From contig NZ_BAAAXG010000013.1 in the NCBI RefSeq assembly GCF_039535475.1, forward strand, positions 1 through 64,000: a DNA stretch of 64,000 nt. Reading direction: 5' to 3'. The position numbers and the translations under genes were made by a program. The notes below the pieces were generated by a model. That model saw only the letters and a program-made list of their open reading frames with translations. It did no database searches and was not told the DNA's origin. This document shows, piece after piece, positions 9,707 to 18,798 of the stretch (position 1 is its first letter; every line of letters starts with the position of its first letter). Origin of the DNA: Streptomyces showdoensis. Lineage in GTDB: Bacteria; Actinomycetota; Actinomycetes; Streptomycetales; Streptomycetaceae.

Positions 9707-10015
9707 ATGAAGAAGCCGACCGGAAGAAGGTCCGCTCCCGCCGCGCCCGGCGTCACCGAGGGCCGCGTCGACACCGTGGACCCGACGGTCTCCGGCGGCT
9801 CCCCCTCCTTCCGGGCCCGGGGCAAGGCGTCCGCCCCGTCCACCGACGCGACGGGCCGGCCGGTCATCGACGGCACCGCCGGCCTGCTGCTGATCACCCA
9901 GTCCACCGACGGCACCGTCCTCCCGGTCGGCGGCAGCGTGGGCGTCAAGGCCGCGCACCGGCTCGAGCTCGCAGGGGGCGGAGCCACCGCGACGATCGTC
10001 GGCACCGCCCCCTGA
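9707..10015 (+). CDS. Small protein of unknown function
   Basis: 102 residues from ATG 9707, with TGGAGG about 9 nt upstream. The N-terminus (MKKPTGRRSAPAAPG) is basic but lacks a hydrophobic core, so unlike its neighbours it has no visible signal peptide. The rest is Gly/Thr/Val-rich and probably beta-stranded (AGLLLITQSTDGTVLPVGGSV). Same strand and spacing as the flanking secreted genes suggest one transcription unit. Function unknown. Confidence 0.65.
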   Translation: MKKPTGRRSAPAAPGVTEGRVDTVDPTVSGGSPSFRARGKASAPSTDATGRPVIDGTAGLLLITQSTDGTVLPVGGSVGVKAAHRLELAGGGATATIVGTAP

Positions 10016-10077
10016 CCCCCGGCCCACCGGCCCGGCACCACCCCCGCGTCAGCGAACGACCCCGAGCGGAGCACCAG

Positions 10078-11685
10078 ATGAACGGCCTCCGGCCCACCCC
10101 TCGCCCCACCCGGACCCGCACCCGCGTGCGCGGTGCGGCGATCGCCGCGTTCGTGGCGCTCGCCCCCCTGCTTCCGGCCTCGGCCGTCGCCGCCGGGACG
10201 CTGAAGGCCGACGCCGCGCTGCCCTACGTCTGCGCCCTGCCCTCGGGGCAGCGGGCCGCGACCGTGCGGATCACCGCCGCCTTCCCCGAGCGGGTCGCGG
10301 TCGGCGAGGAGATCCTGCCCACCGACGTCACCACGACGGTGGAGTTCCCCGAGCCCGCCGTGGCCGAACTGACCGCGCTCAAGGCCGCCACCGTACGGGC
10401 GGAGACCCGGCTCACGGTCGGCGTGGCCCAGGGCGAGCAGCGGACCGAAGCGACGTGGAGCGGCACCGGGCAGCCCGCCGCCGTCCCGGCCGAGGGGCCG
10501 CTCGCGCTCACCACGACCGGGGACGTGCCGTCCCTGACGCCCGGCACCGCGGGCGGACTCTCCCTCACGGCCGGCGCGTTCGGCGTGGACCTCGCCCTGA
10601 GCACGGCCGAGGGCACGGCCACCGCCCCCGCCTCGCTCTCCGTGACCTGCGCCCCCGCCGACCCGGACGGCCGCACGCTGCTGGCCGAGGTCCCGGTCGG
10701 CACCGGGACCCCCACCGCGGAACCGGGCACGACGCCGCCGTCCCCGGGCACCCCGTCGCCCTCGCGTCCGGCCCCGGGGGTCCCGGAGCGGGACGCCGGG
10801 AAGGACGCGGGACGCCCGGCCGCGAAGGTCCCGCGCGCGGGGCAGGGCCCGGCGGCTGCCGACGACGACACGCCGGGCACCCCGGGGCCCCGGCCGGCCG
10901 CGCCGCCCTGCCTCACCAAGGAGCCGACCCCGATGTCGCTGTCGGCCTACATCACCGGATACTCCAACGTGCGGAAGCTGGCGGGCGCCTCCCTCATACC
11001 GCTGACCTGCGTCCTGATGGAACAGGCCGAGCCGGAGATCATCACCGGGGGAACCGAGGACGAGCCGGAGACCCATCTGATCAACAAGGCGGTGGGGCAC
11101 TTCTCCACCCAGGGGCGCAAGCAGACCCCGCCCTTCAAGGCGACCTTCCTGACCTTCGGGTTCGCCCCGACCACCGCCACCCTGGTGCTGGAGCAGACGG
11201 GCCCCCTGACGCTCTACTCGGACACCCTCCTCGCCCTGCCGTACAACATCAGCAAGACGTACGTCCGGGCCCCCCTGGTGCTGCGCGTCCTCGACGTCCG
11301 GGTCAACGGCACGCGGCTGAAAGTCGGTTCCTCCTGCCGCACGGAGAAGCCGCTCTCCTCCCCCGAGCCCGACCCCGCGACGTACCCCGGGGACCACATG
11401 GTGCTGGTGGGCAAGGGCCAGTACGTCTGGGGCGAGCCCGCCACGGGCTACCTCCTGACCGGCGGCGGACCGCTCGTCGGCGAGGTCACCATCCCGGCCT
11501 TCAAGGGGTGCGGCACGGGCGGCGAGAACCTCGACCGGCTGCTCACCGCCTCCATCTCCGGATCCGGCAACTACGTCCGGCAGATCCAGGGCCAGACCTG
11601 CAACATCCTCAACCCGTTCCCGCCGATCGACCCCGAGTGCACCGACGACGGCCAGCCGTACCAGGTCCCCAAGCCCGCGCGCTGA
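10078..11685 (+). CDS. Large secreted protein, DUF6801-like N-terminal domain
   Basis: 535 residues from ATG 10078 (purine-rich site GAGCGGAG upstream). Signal peptide ends near PASAVAAG. Residues ~40-210 resemble the actinobacterial DUF6801 fold (LPYVCALPSGQRAATVRITA...EEILPTDVTTTVEF). A Pro/Ala/Gly linker (~215-280) joins it to a C-terminal domain with paired cysteines (IPLTCVLMEQAEP, SSCRTEKP, FKGCGTGG, QTCNILNPFPP). It looks like a two-domain extracellular protein. The DUF name is from memory of the family, not from a search. Ligand and role unknown; the context is the mce-adjacent secreted set. Confidence 0.85.
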   Translation: MNGLRPTPRPTRTRTRVRGAAIAAFVALAPLLPASAVAAGTLKADAALPYVCALPSGQRAATVRITAAFPERVAVGEEILPTDVTTTVEFPEPAVAELTALKAATVRAETRLTVGVAQGEQRTEATWSGTGQPAAVPAEGPLALTTTGDVPSLTPGTAGGLSLTAGAFGVDLALSTAEGTATAPASLSVTCAPADPDGRTLLAEVPVGTGTPTAEPGTTPPSPGTPSPSRPAPGVPERDAGKDAGRPAAKVPRAGQGPAAADDDTPGTPGPRPAAPPCLTKEPTPMSLSAYITGYSNVRKLAGASLIPLTCVLMEQAEPEIITGGTEDEPETHLINKAVGHFSTQGRKQTPPFKATFLTFGFAPTTATLVLEQTGPLTLYSDTLLALPYNISKTYVRAPLVLRVLDVRVNGTRLKVGSSCRTEKPLSSPEPDPATYPGDHMVLVGKGQYVWGEPATGYLLTGGGPLVGEVTIPAFKGCGTGGENLDRLLTASISGSGNYVRQIQGQTCNILNPFPPIDPECTDDGQPYQVPKPAR

Positions 11686-11757
11686 CCCGTGGCCCCGGCC
11701 CCCTCGCCCCTCACCGACCTTCACCGACCTTCACCCGTCTCCCAGGAAGGCTCCCCC

Positions 11758-12702
11758 ATGCCCCTCGTCTCCACCCGCACGAAGCTGGCCGCCGTCTCCG
11801 CGCTCACGGCCCTCGGATCCTTCGCCGCCATGGGCACGGCGACCGCCGCCGGTCCGCAGCTGAACGGCAGTTGGGCGCCGCTCGACCGGTGCCCGGTGGA
11901 CGCCCCGGCGATGCTCGCCGCGGACGGCATCGACGCCACCCCGCAGTGCGTCGTCTCGTACTCCCTCAGCGGCTCCATCAAGCTGGGGAACACGACGGTG
12001 ACCACCGGGAAGACCAACCTCCAGTTCGGCGCCGTCCAGAACATCGACGGCACCACCACCGTCCTCGGGACCTCGGGCAGCTCGCTGATCGCGGACTCGG
12101 CCACGGTGCCCGGCGGGCTGCTGGGGCTGATGTGTCCGAGCGACATCCCCTTCATCACCGACATCTGCCGGCAGCTGTCGGACGCCAAGCTCAACAAGAT
12201 CACCGCCACCATGGAGTCGGCCGGCGCCCCCTCGAACTTCGACCAGATCGCGGGCGTCGTGACCGACCAGCCGATCGTGACCGTCCCGGTCCGCATCCGC
12301 CTCCAGAACCCCTTCCTTGGCGACAACTGCTACATCGGGTCGAAGGCCAACCCGATCCTGCTGCGGCCGAAGAACGCCAACGCGCCCGAGTTCGGCTTCG
12401 AGCAGTTCAACGGCGACGGCTCCCCCAACGCGGAAGGCGAGATGAGCCGCCTCAACCTGCTCGGCTCCACCCAGTACGACGACAGCTTCGCCGTCCCCGG
12501 AGCGAGCGGCTGCGGCCTGGGCTGGTTCGGCGTGATCGACGCGGCCGTCAACCTCAAGACGGGGCTGCCCTCCGCCGCCGGCAAGAACAAGCTCATCCTC
12601 AACAACACCCAGACACACCTCGCCGGCCTCTTCGCGCCCGGTCTCGCCGCCCCCGACGCGGGCAAGAACCTGTCCCGGAACTGGCACTCCGCCGTCAAGT
12701 AA
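11758..12702 (+). CDS. Secreted protein of unknown function, mce-adjacent set
   Basis: 314 residues from ATG 11758, with AGGAAGG 7-8 nt upstream. Signal peptide MPLVSTRTKLAAVSALTALG... cleaved near ATAAG. The mature chain has cysteines in RCPVDAP, TPQCVVS, LMCPSD, DICRQL, DNCYIG and SGCGLG, consistent with an extracellular disulfide-bonded beta-rich protein. No catalytic motif recognised. It is the last of four genes running the same way before the PucR regulator. Confidence 0.85.
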   Translation: MPLVSTRTKLAAVSALTALGSFAAMGTATAAGPQLNGSWAPLDRCPVDAPAMLAADGIDATPQCVVSYSLSGSIKLGNTTVTTGKTNLQFGAVQNIDGTTTVLGTSGSSLIADSATVPGGLLGLMCPSDIPFITDICRQLSDAKLNKITATMESAGAPSNFDQIAGVVTDQPIVTVPVRIRLQNPFLGDNCYIGSKANPILLRPKNANAPEFGFEQFNGDGSPNAEGEMSRLNLLGSTQYDDSFAVPGASGCGLGWFGVIDAAVNLKTGLPSAAGKNKLILNNTQTHLAGLFAPGLAAPDAGKNLSRNWHSAVK

Positions 12703-12914
12703 CGGCCACCCGGGGGCGATAACCGGCCTACTCCCGGGAACGGTGCCCCCTCCAATCAACAACTCTTACTCAAGTTGTGTACAGCACCCAGCAGTTGATC
12801 TAACTTCAGCAGTCCCCGTTGGTACACACCTGACGGTTACGGCGGCGCCCACCACGCCAGGTTGGGCGCCGTGCTCATTCCGCACCGGTCACCCAGAGAG
12901 CAAGGGATCGGTTC

Positions 12915-14127
12915 ATGACCGCCATCGCACCACCCACGAACGCCGGCGAACCGCTCGACCCCCCTCCCCCGCGAATTCGCCGAACTGATGCGCCCGGAGA
13001 TCCCGAGCCTCATCAAGGAGATCGGGGTCGAGGTCCAGCGGACCTACCCCGTGTACGCCCACCTCTTCGCCGGACCCCACGTCGACGCGATCCGCCAGGG
13101 CATCGAACAGGCGCTGACCGCCTTCGTCGAACGGGTCGCCAACCCCACCGTGACGTCGGCGCTCCGCGACGACCTGCTGCGCAAGTTCGGCCGGGTCGAG
13201 GCGTACGAGGGCCGAGACCTCGACTCCCTCCAGGGCGCCTACCGCCTCGGTGCCCGCATCGCGCTGCGCCGGGCCAAGTACATCGGCCGCACCTACAACC
13301 TCTCCCCCACCCTGATCCTGGCCTTCGCCGACGCGCTCTTCGCCTACGTCGACGATCTGGAGGCGCTCTCCCGCGAGGGCTATCTGGCGGTCCAGGCCCG
13401 GGGAGTCTCCGACACGGCGGCGCTGCGCAGACAGCTCCTCCACCTGGTGGCCACCGGGTCGCCGTTGCCCCAGGGCGCCATCGCCGCGCTGTGTCTGGAG
13501 GCCGGATGGGAGATGCCCGCCGAGTGCACCCTGGTCGCCCTGCGCCCGCCGGCCGCCGAACTGCTGCCGCCCGCGCTCGACCGGGACGTGCTGGTCGAGC
13601 CCACCCTGCCCCAGCCGCACCTGCTCGTCCCCGGGCCCCTCTCGGGCGAGCGGCTGGCGATGCTGGAGTCCGCGCTGGGCGGCGTGCACGCCGTCATCGG
13701 GCCGACCCTGCCCTCCGCGCAGGCAGCCCACTCACTGCGCTGGGCGCGCCGGCTGCTCCAGCTCATCGACGAGGGCGTCGTGCCGGACGCCCCCGTGGTC
13801 CACTGCGACGATCACCTGACAACGTTATGGCTGCTCTCCGACACCGCTCTGGTGGACCACCTCGCCGCCCGTGAACTCGCCCCGCTGGACTCCCTCTCCG
13901 GCACCCGGCGCGACCGGCTGGTCGAGACACTGCGGGTCCACGTCTCCACCCGGGCCCCGGCGGAGCAAGTCGGCGAAATGCTCGGCGTACACGCCCAGAC
14001 GGTCCGCTACCGGCTGCGGAACCTGGACCACCACTTCGGCCGACGGCTCCACGACCCGGAGCACCGCTTCGCCCTCGAAGCCGCCCTGCGCTCGCTCCAC
14101 CTGCGCGCGGGGAAGCACCGGCACTGA
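12915..14127 (+). CDS. PucR/CdaR-type transcription regulator with TTA codon and frame break
   Basis: The C-terminus carries the PucR-family HTH (RLVETLRVHVSTRAPAEQVG, then LGVHAQTVRYRLRNLDHHFG). The N-terminal part is a helical sensor-like region. ATG 12915 has an AAGGGA site 10 nt upstream, but its frame must lose one C in the run at 12960-12965 to join the main frame (PREFAELMRPEIP...), giving 403 codons. Without that change the protein could start at ATG 12988 (379 residues), which has no ribosome site. A TTA leucine codon at 13825-13827 would make translation depend on the bldA tRNA if this is Streptomyces. A regulator of the adjacent secreted/mce genes is inferred from position. Confidence 0.85.
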
Positions 14128-14402
14128 GGCCACCGGCCTCCCCCCTCCCCCCACACCACACCTCCTCCCGCGCCTTCCCCCCACCGCGCGGTGTTCTCCC
14201 CGGAGGCCGACGGACGGCGGGCGCCCGCGTGGACGGCGGGCATACGGAGGGCGCCGCTCCGAGTCCTTGGATCCGACAGCACCGGCTCGGCCGACTCACC
14301 GCGGCCGCGTGCCGGACACGGTCGGGGATCCCGGCGATGACGGTCGGCCACGCATGCCCTCGACGTCTCCGTCTCCACGATCCCCGACCTCGTCACCCGC
14401 GA
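14126..14402. other. Convergent intergenic region with weak hairpin and inverted repeat
   Basis: A short GAGGCC-ACC-GGCCTC hairpin (14126-14140) overlaps the PucR stop and is followed by a C-rich stretch, so it is at best a weak terminator. GGTCGGGGATC at 14320-14330 recurs inverted at 14379-14389 (11 bp, 48-nt separation). No gene is recognised here. Confidence 0.4.
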
Positions 14403-15413
14403 TCAGCTCTGCGCCTCCTCGCGGCGTCCCACAGCGGCCGCGTCGGGTACGACGAGCAGCTTGCCGGTGGTGCGCCGGGCCTCCAGGTCGCTGTGGGCCC
14501 GGGCGGCCTCGGACAAGGCGTAGCGGCCCGTCACGGTGACCTCAAGCGCCTTGGAGCGCACCCACTCGAACACATCGGCGGCCCGTCGGAGCAGTTCGGA
14601 GCGATCGGCGATGAAGTCCCCGAGGCTGGGCCGGATCAGGGTCAGCGATCCGCCGTGGGCGAGCCGAATCGGGTCGAACGGCGGCACGGCACCACTCGCC
14701 GCGCCGAAGAGCACGAGATGGCCGCGGCTTCGCAGGCTGGCGAGGCTCGCGTCGAAGGTGTGCGCGCCGACGCCGTCGAAGACGACCGGCAGTCCCTGAC
14801 CGCCGTTGAGCCGCCTCACCTCGGCCGCGAGGTCGTCGACCGCGGAGGAGAGGATCACCTCGGCGGCCCCGGCACGCTTCGCCGGCTCGGCCTTGGCCGT
14901 GGTGGACGTCGTGCCGATCACCCTGCCGCCGAGATGGGTGATGAGCTGGGTCAAGAGCAGCCCCATGCCGCCGGCGGCCGCGTGCACGAGCACCGTGTCG
15001 CCCGCCTGAACCGGGTAGGCGTCCTTGACGAGATAGTGCGCGGTCATCCCTTGGAGGAGCACGGCGGCGGCCGTCTCGAAGTCGATGTCGTCGGGCAGCG
15101 GCACCAGCCGGGAGGAGTCCACGACGGCCCGCTCGGCATACGTGCCGGGAATCTCCACCCAGCCGACCCGGTCCCCGACCGCGACGTCGGCGACGCCGGG
15201 CCCCACTTCGACGACCGTGCCGGCGCCCTCGGAGCCCGGGGTGAAGGGCAGCGGGACGCTGTACCGGCCCTCGCGGTGGTAGACGTCGAGGAAGTTGACC
15301 CCGGATGCGGCGACCTCCACGACCGCCTCGCCCGGACCCGGCCGCGGCAGGTCGACCTCGACCTCCCGCAGCACCTCGGGACCCCCCACTTCGTACACCT
15401 GAATCGCTCGCAT
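14403..15413 (-). CDS. NADPH:quinone-oxidoreductase-like MDR protein
   Basis: 336 residues of the zinc-free medium-chain dehydrogenase/reductase family. N-terminal GroES-like domain with GVNFLDVYHREGRY and PGSEGAGTV, and a Rossmann fold with the NADPH site VLVHAAAGGMGLLLTQL. No zinc-ligand pattern is present, which fits quinone reductases that reduce quinones or enones. It is divergent from a TetR gene with a clear palindrome between, so it is probably repressed by that TetR until an electrophile or similar ligand appears. Confidence 0.92.
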   Translation of the reverse strand: MRAIQVYEVGGPEVLREVEVDLPRPGPGEAVVEVAASGVNFLDVYHREGRYSVPLPFTPGSEGAGTVVEVGPGVADVAVGDRVGWVEIPGTYAERAVVDSSRLVPLPDDIDFETAAAVLLQGMTAHYLVKDAYPVQAGDTVLVHAAAGGMGLLLTQLITHLGGRVIGTTSTTAKAEPAKRAGAAEVILSSAVDDLAAEVRRLNGGQGLPVVFDGVGAHTFDASLASLRSRGHLVLFGAASGAVPPFDPIRLAHGGSLTLIRPSLGDFIADRSELLRRAADVFEWVRSKALEVTVTGRYALSEAARAHSDLEARRTTGKLLVVPDAAAVGRREEAQS

Positions 15414-15627
15414 GACCCCTCCGATGATCGGCTCGTCCCCCCACCAACCCCGTTGACGGCGCTCCGATTCCCGGCAGGCGTCCCAGCCCCCGGCCGAGAG
15501 CTGGGACGCCTGCTGCGCACCCGGGTGCGGGACGGGGCCAGGCGTGTACGGGGCGGGACACGACCGTTCCGGGGCGCGGGGTGCGCGCGACCACCGTGCC
15601 GGGTGCCGCCCCGCTGATTCACCCCCA

Positions 15628-15648
15628 GGGTGTACTAGCGGTACACCC
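15628..15648. promoter_or_regulatory. TetR operator-like palindrome
   Basis: GGGTGTAC-N5-GTACACCC is an 8-bp perfect inverted repeat between the divergent quinone-reductase and TetR genes, 23 bp before the TetR ATG. A second perfect palindrome, AGTACGTACT, follows at 15653-15662. Placement is typical of an autoregulated TetR site controlling both directions. Confidence 0.75.
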
Positions 15649-15670
15649 CACCAGTACGTACTATCGATAC

Positions 15671-16309
15671 ATGCCCCTTCCCCGGTTCGACCGCCTCCCC
15701 GCCGAACGTCAGGAGCTGATCCTGGCCACCGCGCGCCGCCACTTCGCCGACCACGGCACGGAAGGCGCCTCCTACAACAAGATCATCGAGGCCGCGGGCT
15801 TCTCGAAGACCGCGGCCTACCACTACTTCGACGGCCGGGAGGACCTGCTCTCCGCCGTTCTCGACGGCGTGCTCGACCGGCTGCTCGGCGCTCTCGGCCC
15901 GTGGGTCCCCGTCGCGGACGAGGCGGAGTTCTGGGCCCGCCTCGAAGCGGGCGCCGGCGCGCTCGCCGCCCATCTGTACGGCCATCCGGACGACCTGGCC
16001 CTGGCCGACGCGGCGATCGGGCACACCCGCGACGGCGACGCCCCGTGGCCGGCGTGGTTCGACGCGCTGGTCTCGAACGGCCGGCAGCTGGGGGTGATCC
16101 GCACCGACGTGGACCACGGACTCCTGGTGGCGGTGACCGCGGCGGTCGTCAGGGCCGCCGACACCTGGGCCCTCACGCGCATGCAGGCCTCGACGAAGCC
16201 CTCGGAACCGGCGGTCGGCAACGAGGGCGCGCAGCTGTGGAGCCTGCTGCGGGGCTTGTGGAGTGCGGCCGGGTCCTTCTCGGAAGAGAGGAAATCCGAT
16301 GCGCGCTGA
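15671..16309 (+). CDS. TetR-family repressor
   Basis: 212 residues from ATG 15671. N-terminal TetR HTH (LILATARRHFADHG...SYNKIIEAAGFSKTAAYHYF) and a variable ligand-binding C-terminal domain. There is no evident Shine-Dalgarno close to the ATG, so the mRNA could be leaderless or nearly so. It overlaps the following membrane-protein gene by 11 bp and is divergent from the quinone reductase, so both are candidate targets. Confidence 0.9.
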   Translation: MPLPRFDRLPAERQELILATARRHFADHGTEGASYNKIIEAAGFSKTAAYHYFDGREDLLSAVLDGVLDRLLGALGPWVPVADEAEFWARLEAGAGALAAHLYGHPDDLALADAAIGHTRDGDAPWPAWFDALVSNGRQLGVIRTDVDHGLLVAVTAAVVRAADTWALTRMQASTKPSEPAVGNEGAQLWSLLRGLWSAAGSFSEERKSDAR

Positions 16310-16916
16310 CGTCGAGATCGTCTGGGACGTCCCCGACACCCCGCCCGGACTCGCCGGCCGCCTGGAGCGGTTCATGGGCCCCGGGAAATCGCGGTCCGAG
16401 TCGGCGGTGGAGACCGCGGGGCTCATCGTGTGCGGCTCCCTCCTGGCCGCCGGAGTGTGGACCTCGGGGATCTGGCACGGCTGGTCGACGGCGCGGTACG
16501 CGGTGGTGGCCCTGATCGGACTGGACCTCATCGGCGGAGTCCTCACCAACGCGACCAACGCCGCCAAGCGCTGGTACCACCGCCCGGCCCCGGGCGCCAG
16601 GCGCGCCCGCCTCCTCTTCGTCTCCGCGCACCTGCTCCACCTCCTCGCCATGGGCCTGGTCGTCCTCTCGGGCGACTGGCGCTGGACGCTCGCCAACGGC
16701 GCGCTCCTCCTCGCCGGCGCCGCCGTCGTGGAGTTCACCCCCCTCCCTCTCAAGCGCCCCGTCTCGATGGCCGTCTTCACGGCCGCCACCCTGGTGAACC
16801 TGTTCTGGCTCGAAGTCCCCTCCCCCCTCGCCTGGTTCGCCCCGCTCTTCTTCCTCAAGCTCCTCGTCTGCCACCTCGTCCCCGAGGCCCCCCTGCAGAG
16901 GAGGCACCGTGCCTGA
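16299..16916 (+). CDS. Multi-pass membrane protein of unknown function
   Basis: 205 residues from ATG 16299, with AGAGAGGAAA just upstream inside the TetR gene. Cytoplasmic-looking N-terminus (~35 residues), then about five hydrophobic segments (around 37-55, 65-82, 103-120, 126-143, 170-190). No family recognised with confidence. It overlaps tetR upstream and the acetyltransferase downstream by 8 bp, so the three are probably co-transcribed. Confidence 0.8.
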   Translation: MRADVEIVWDVPDTPPGLAGRLERFMGPGKSRSESAVETAGLIVCGSLLAAGVWTSGIWHGWSTARYAVVALIGLDLIGGVLTNATNAAKRWYHRPAPGARRARLLFVSAHLLHLLAMGLVVLSGDWRWTLANGALLLAGAAVVEFTPLPLKRPVSMAVFTAATLVNLFWLEVPSPLAWFAPLFFLKLLVCHLVPEAPLQRRHRA

Positions 16917-17514
16917 AAGCACACCACCGCCCTGGCGCGTCGTCTCGCCGCCGGACCCGACCACCTGCGCCTGCACCCTCGCCGCCGCCTTCTCCCACGA
17001 GCCCGCCGCCTCCTGGATCTGCGGCGACTCGCAGCGCTCCCGCACCGCCTGGTTCGAGACCACGCTGCGCACCCACGCCACCCTCCCCGGCGCCCTCCGC
17101 CACACCCTCACGACCCCGGACGGCCGCTCCGTCGCCGCGGCGGTCCTCACCCCGCCGCACACCGGCCCCAGCGCGCCGGCCCGCGCGTCCTGGGCGGCCC
17201 GCACGCTCCTCCGCTGCGGCCCCCGCGCTCTCCGGCGCACCCTGCGGTACCTCGACCACGCCGAGTCCGCGACCCCGCCCGGCGCCTGGACCCTGGAGTT
17301 CATCGGTGTACGACCCGACTTCGCGGGCCGCGGCGCCGGCTCCTTCCTCCTGCACCACCTCCTCGCGACCACACCCGCCCCGTCCGGCTTCTTCCTGACC
17401 ACGGCGGATCCCGCGAACGTGCCCTTCTACCGCCGCTTCGGCTTCACCGATCCGGACCGCACGAGAGTGGGGCCCCTGGAGATCCACGCCATGGCGAGAC
17501 CGGGCGCCTGCTGA
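16909..17514 (+). CDS. GNAT-family N-acetyltransferase
   Basis: 201 residues from GTG 16909, with AGAGGAGG 4-5 nt upstream. GNAT signature: LEFIGVRPDFAGRGAGSFLL (motif A, acetyl-CoA pyrophosphate loop R-G-x-G-A/S) and PFYRRFGF near the C-terminus (motif B). The acceptor is unknown. It overlaps the membrane-protein gene by 8 bp, which supports an operon with tetR. Confidence 0.88.
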   Translation: MPESTPPPWRVVSPPDPTTCACTLAAAFSHEPAASWICGDSQRSRTAWFETTLRTHATLPGALRHTLTTPDGRSVAAAVLTPPHTGPSAPARASWAARTLLRCGPRALRRTLRYLDHAESATPPGAWTLEFIGVRPDFAGRGAGSFLLHHLLATTPAPSGFFLTTADPANVPFYRRFGFTDPDRTRVGPLEIHAMARPGAC

Positions 17515-17518
17515 CACG

Positions 17519-17815
17519 GCCTTCGATGCGCCGCCTCGGCGCGCGCCTGGGCACCGCCGCGACCGCGGTCTACCGGCACATCACGACCGAGGACGAGCTG
17601 GTGCGGCGCCTGAGCAGGAGCCGCGACCCGGAGAAGGTGCTGGCGGACACCATGGCGGCGGCCACCGAGGTCGCCATGGACTTCCCCCGCCTGCGCGAAC
17701 GCCTCGCCGGGAGTGCCGCGGCGGAGTGCAGCGCGGCCCCGACCGTGCCTTCGAGTTCGGCCTCGGCACGATCCTCGACGGCCTCCAGGCGCAGCTGACG
17801 GCGACGACGGCCTAG
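17519..17815 (+). pseudogene. Remnant of a TetR-family regulator
   Basis: The sequence starts abruptly 5 nt after the acetyltransferase stop. MRRLGARLGTAATAVYRHI...ELVRRL is the second half of a TetR HTH, without its first helices. A tail in another frame (RAFEFGLGTILDGLQAQL, stop TAG at 17813-17815) is a typical TetR C-terminal end. The middle of the ligand domain is missing. This looks like an internally deleted, frame-shifted copy rather than a working gene. Confidence 0.7.
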
Positions 17816-17883
17816 CCGGCCGGGACAGTCCATGGGCTCCGGATAGGGTGGTCCGGCCCCGGAGAGACGGGGCGACAATCCGT

Positions 17884-18726
17884 ATGGGGTGGGGAATGGC
17901 GAAGCACCGGCTGTCCAAGAGAGGCCGCTACATAGCGCTGGCGACGACGGGCGTGGCCGTGGTGGCCGCCGCCGGGGTCGCGGCGCAGACGTCGATGGCG
18001 GCGCCTGCGTGGCCGGCGCAGAAGACCTATACGGGCCGCGCGTTCGACGCGTGCACGGCGCCCTCGCTCGCGGCGATGAAGGCGTGGAAGAAGGACGCCT
18101 ACTACGGCGGCGTCGCGGTCTACGTGGGCGGCAAGAACCGTGGCTGCGCCCAGCCCAATCTGACGAAGGCGTGGGTGAAGTCCGTCGACACGCTGGGCTG
18201 GCGGGTGATCCCGCTGTACGTGGGAGCCCAGCCGCCCTGCCAGAAGAGCGGGAACAAGGAGAGGTTCACGGCCGCCACCGCGGCCTCGGTCGGGGCGGCC
18301 AACGCCAATGACGCCGTCGCGAAGGCATCGGCGCTGGGCCTGAAGGCCGGCAGCCCGGTCTACCTCAACATGGAGGCGTACGACATCGCCGACAAGGCGT
18401 GCAACGACGCGACCCTGACCTACGTGCGGTCCTTCACCAAGACCCTGCGGGCCAAGACCTACCGAGCCGGCCTCTACGGCTTCAGCAGCTCCAGCGCCAA
18501 GGCGATCGCCACCGCCAAGGACCGCACGGACCTGCCGGGCAATCTCTGGTACGCCCTCTGGAACGGCCAGGAGACCACCACCAAGGACTGGCCCTGGGAC
18601 CCGAAGCTGTACACCGACCACAGCCGTGGCCATCAGTACAAGGCCAACAGCAAGGAGACGCGCGGCGGTCACACCATCACCGTCGACCGCAACGCCTGGG
18701 ACGCGCCGGTCGCCATCGTCGGCTGA
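17884..18726 (+). CDS. Secreted glycoside-hydrolase-like protein (DUF1906 type)
   Basis: 280 residues from ATG 17884, or 276 from ATG 17896, which has a GGGG run just upstream. Signal peptide with basic start and hydrophobic core ending ...SMAAP. The mature part resembles the DUF1906/Rv2525c-like TIM-barrel fold related to GH25 lysozymes: YTGRAFDACTAPSLAAMKAW, YVGGKNRGC, PLYVGAQPPC, GSPVYLNMEAYD, YRAGLYGFSSS. The acidic residues in the NMEAYD strand sit where the catalytic acid is expected. Probable cell-wall or polysaccharide target. Confidence 0.85.
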   Translation: MGWGMAKHRLSKRGRYIALATTGVAVVAAAGVAAQTSMAAPAWPAQKTYTGRAFDACTAPSLAAMKAWKKDAYYGGVAVYVGGKNRGCAQPNLTKAWVKSVDTLGWRVIPLYVGAQPPCQKSGNKERFTAATAASVGAANANDAVAKASALGLKAGSPVYLNMEAYDIADKACNDATLTYVRSFTKTLRAKTYRAGLYGFSSSSAKAIATAKDRTDLPGNLWYALWNGQETTTKDWPWDPKLYTDHSRGHQYKANSKETRGGHTITVDRNAWDAPVAIVG

Positions 18727-18747
18727 CGCGGTTCCGCCCGGCGCCCC

Positions 18748-18798
18748 GCGGGAGTCGCGGGGCCTTGCGGGAGTCGCGGGGCCTTGCGGGAGTCGCGG
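18748..18798. repeat. 19-bp tandem repeat, 2.7 copies
   Basis: The unit GCGGGAGTCGCGGGGCCTT repeats exactly at 18748-18766 and 18767-18785, followed by a 13-bp partial copy. It lies 22 bp after the DUF1906 gene stop. Function unknown; it is likely to be length-variable. Confidence 0.9.

Noticed and set aside
18748..18798. CRISPR-like array
   Set aside because: The 19-bp units are directly adjacent with no spacers, as is also the case for the repeats at 26257, 43256 and 54929; no cas genes are present.
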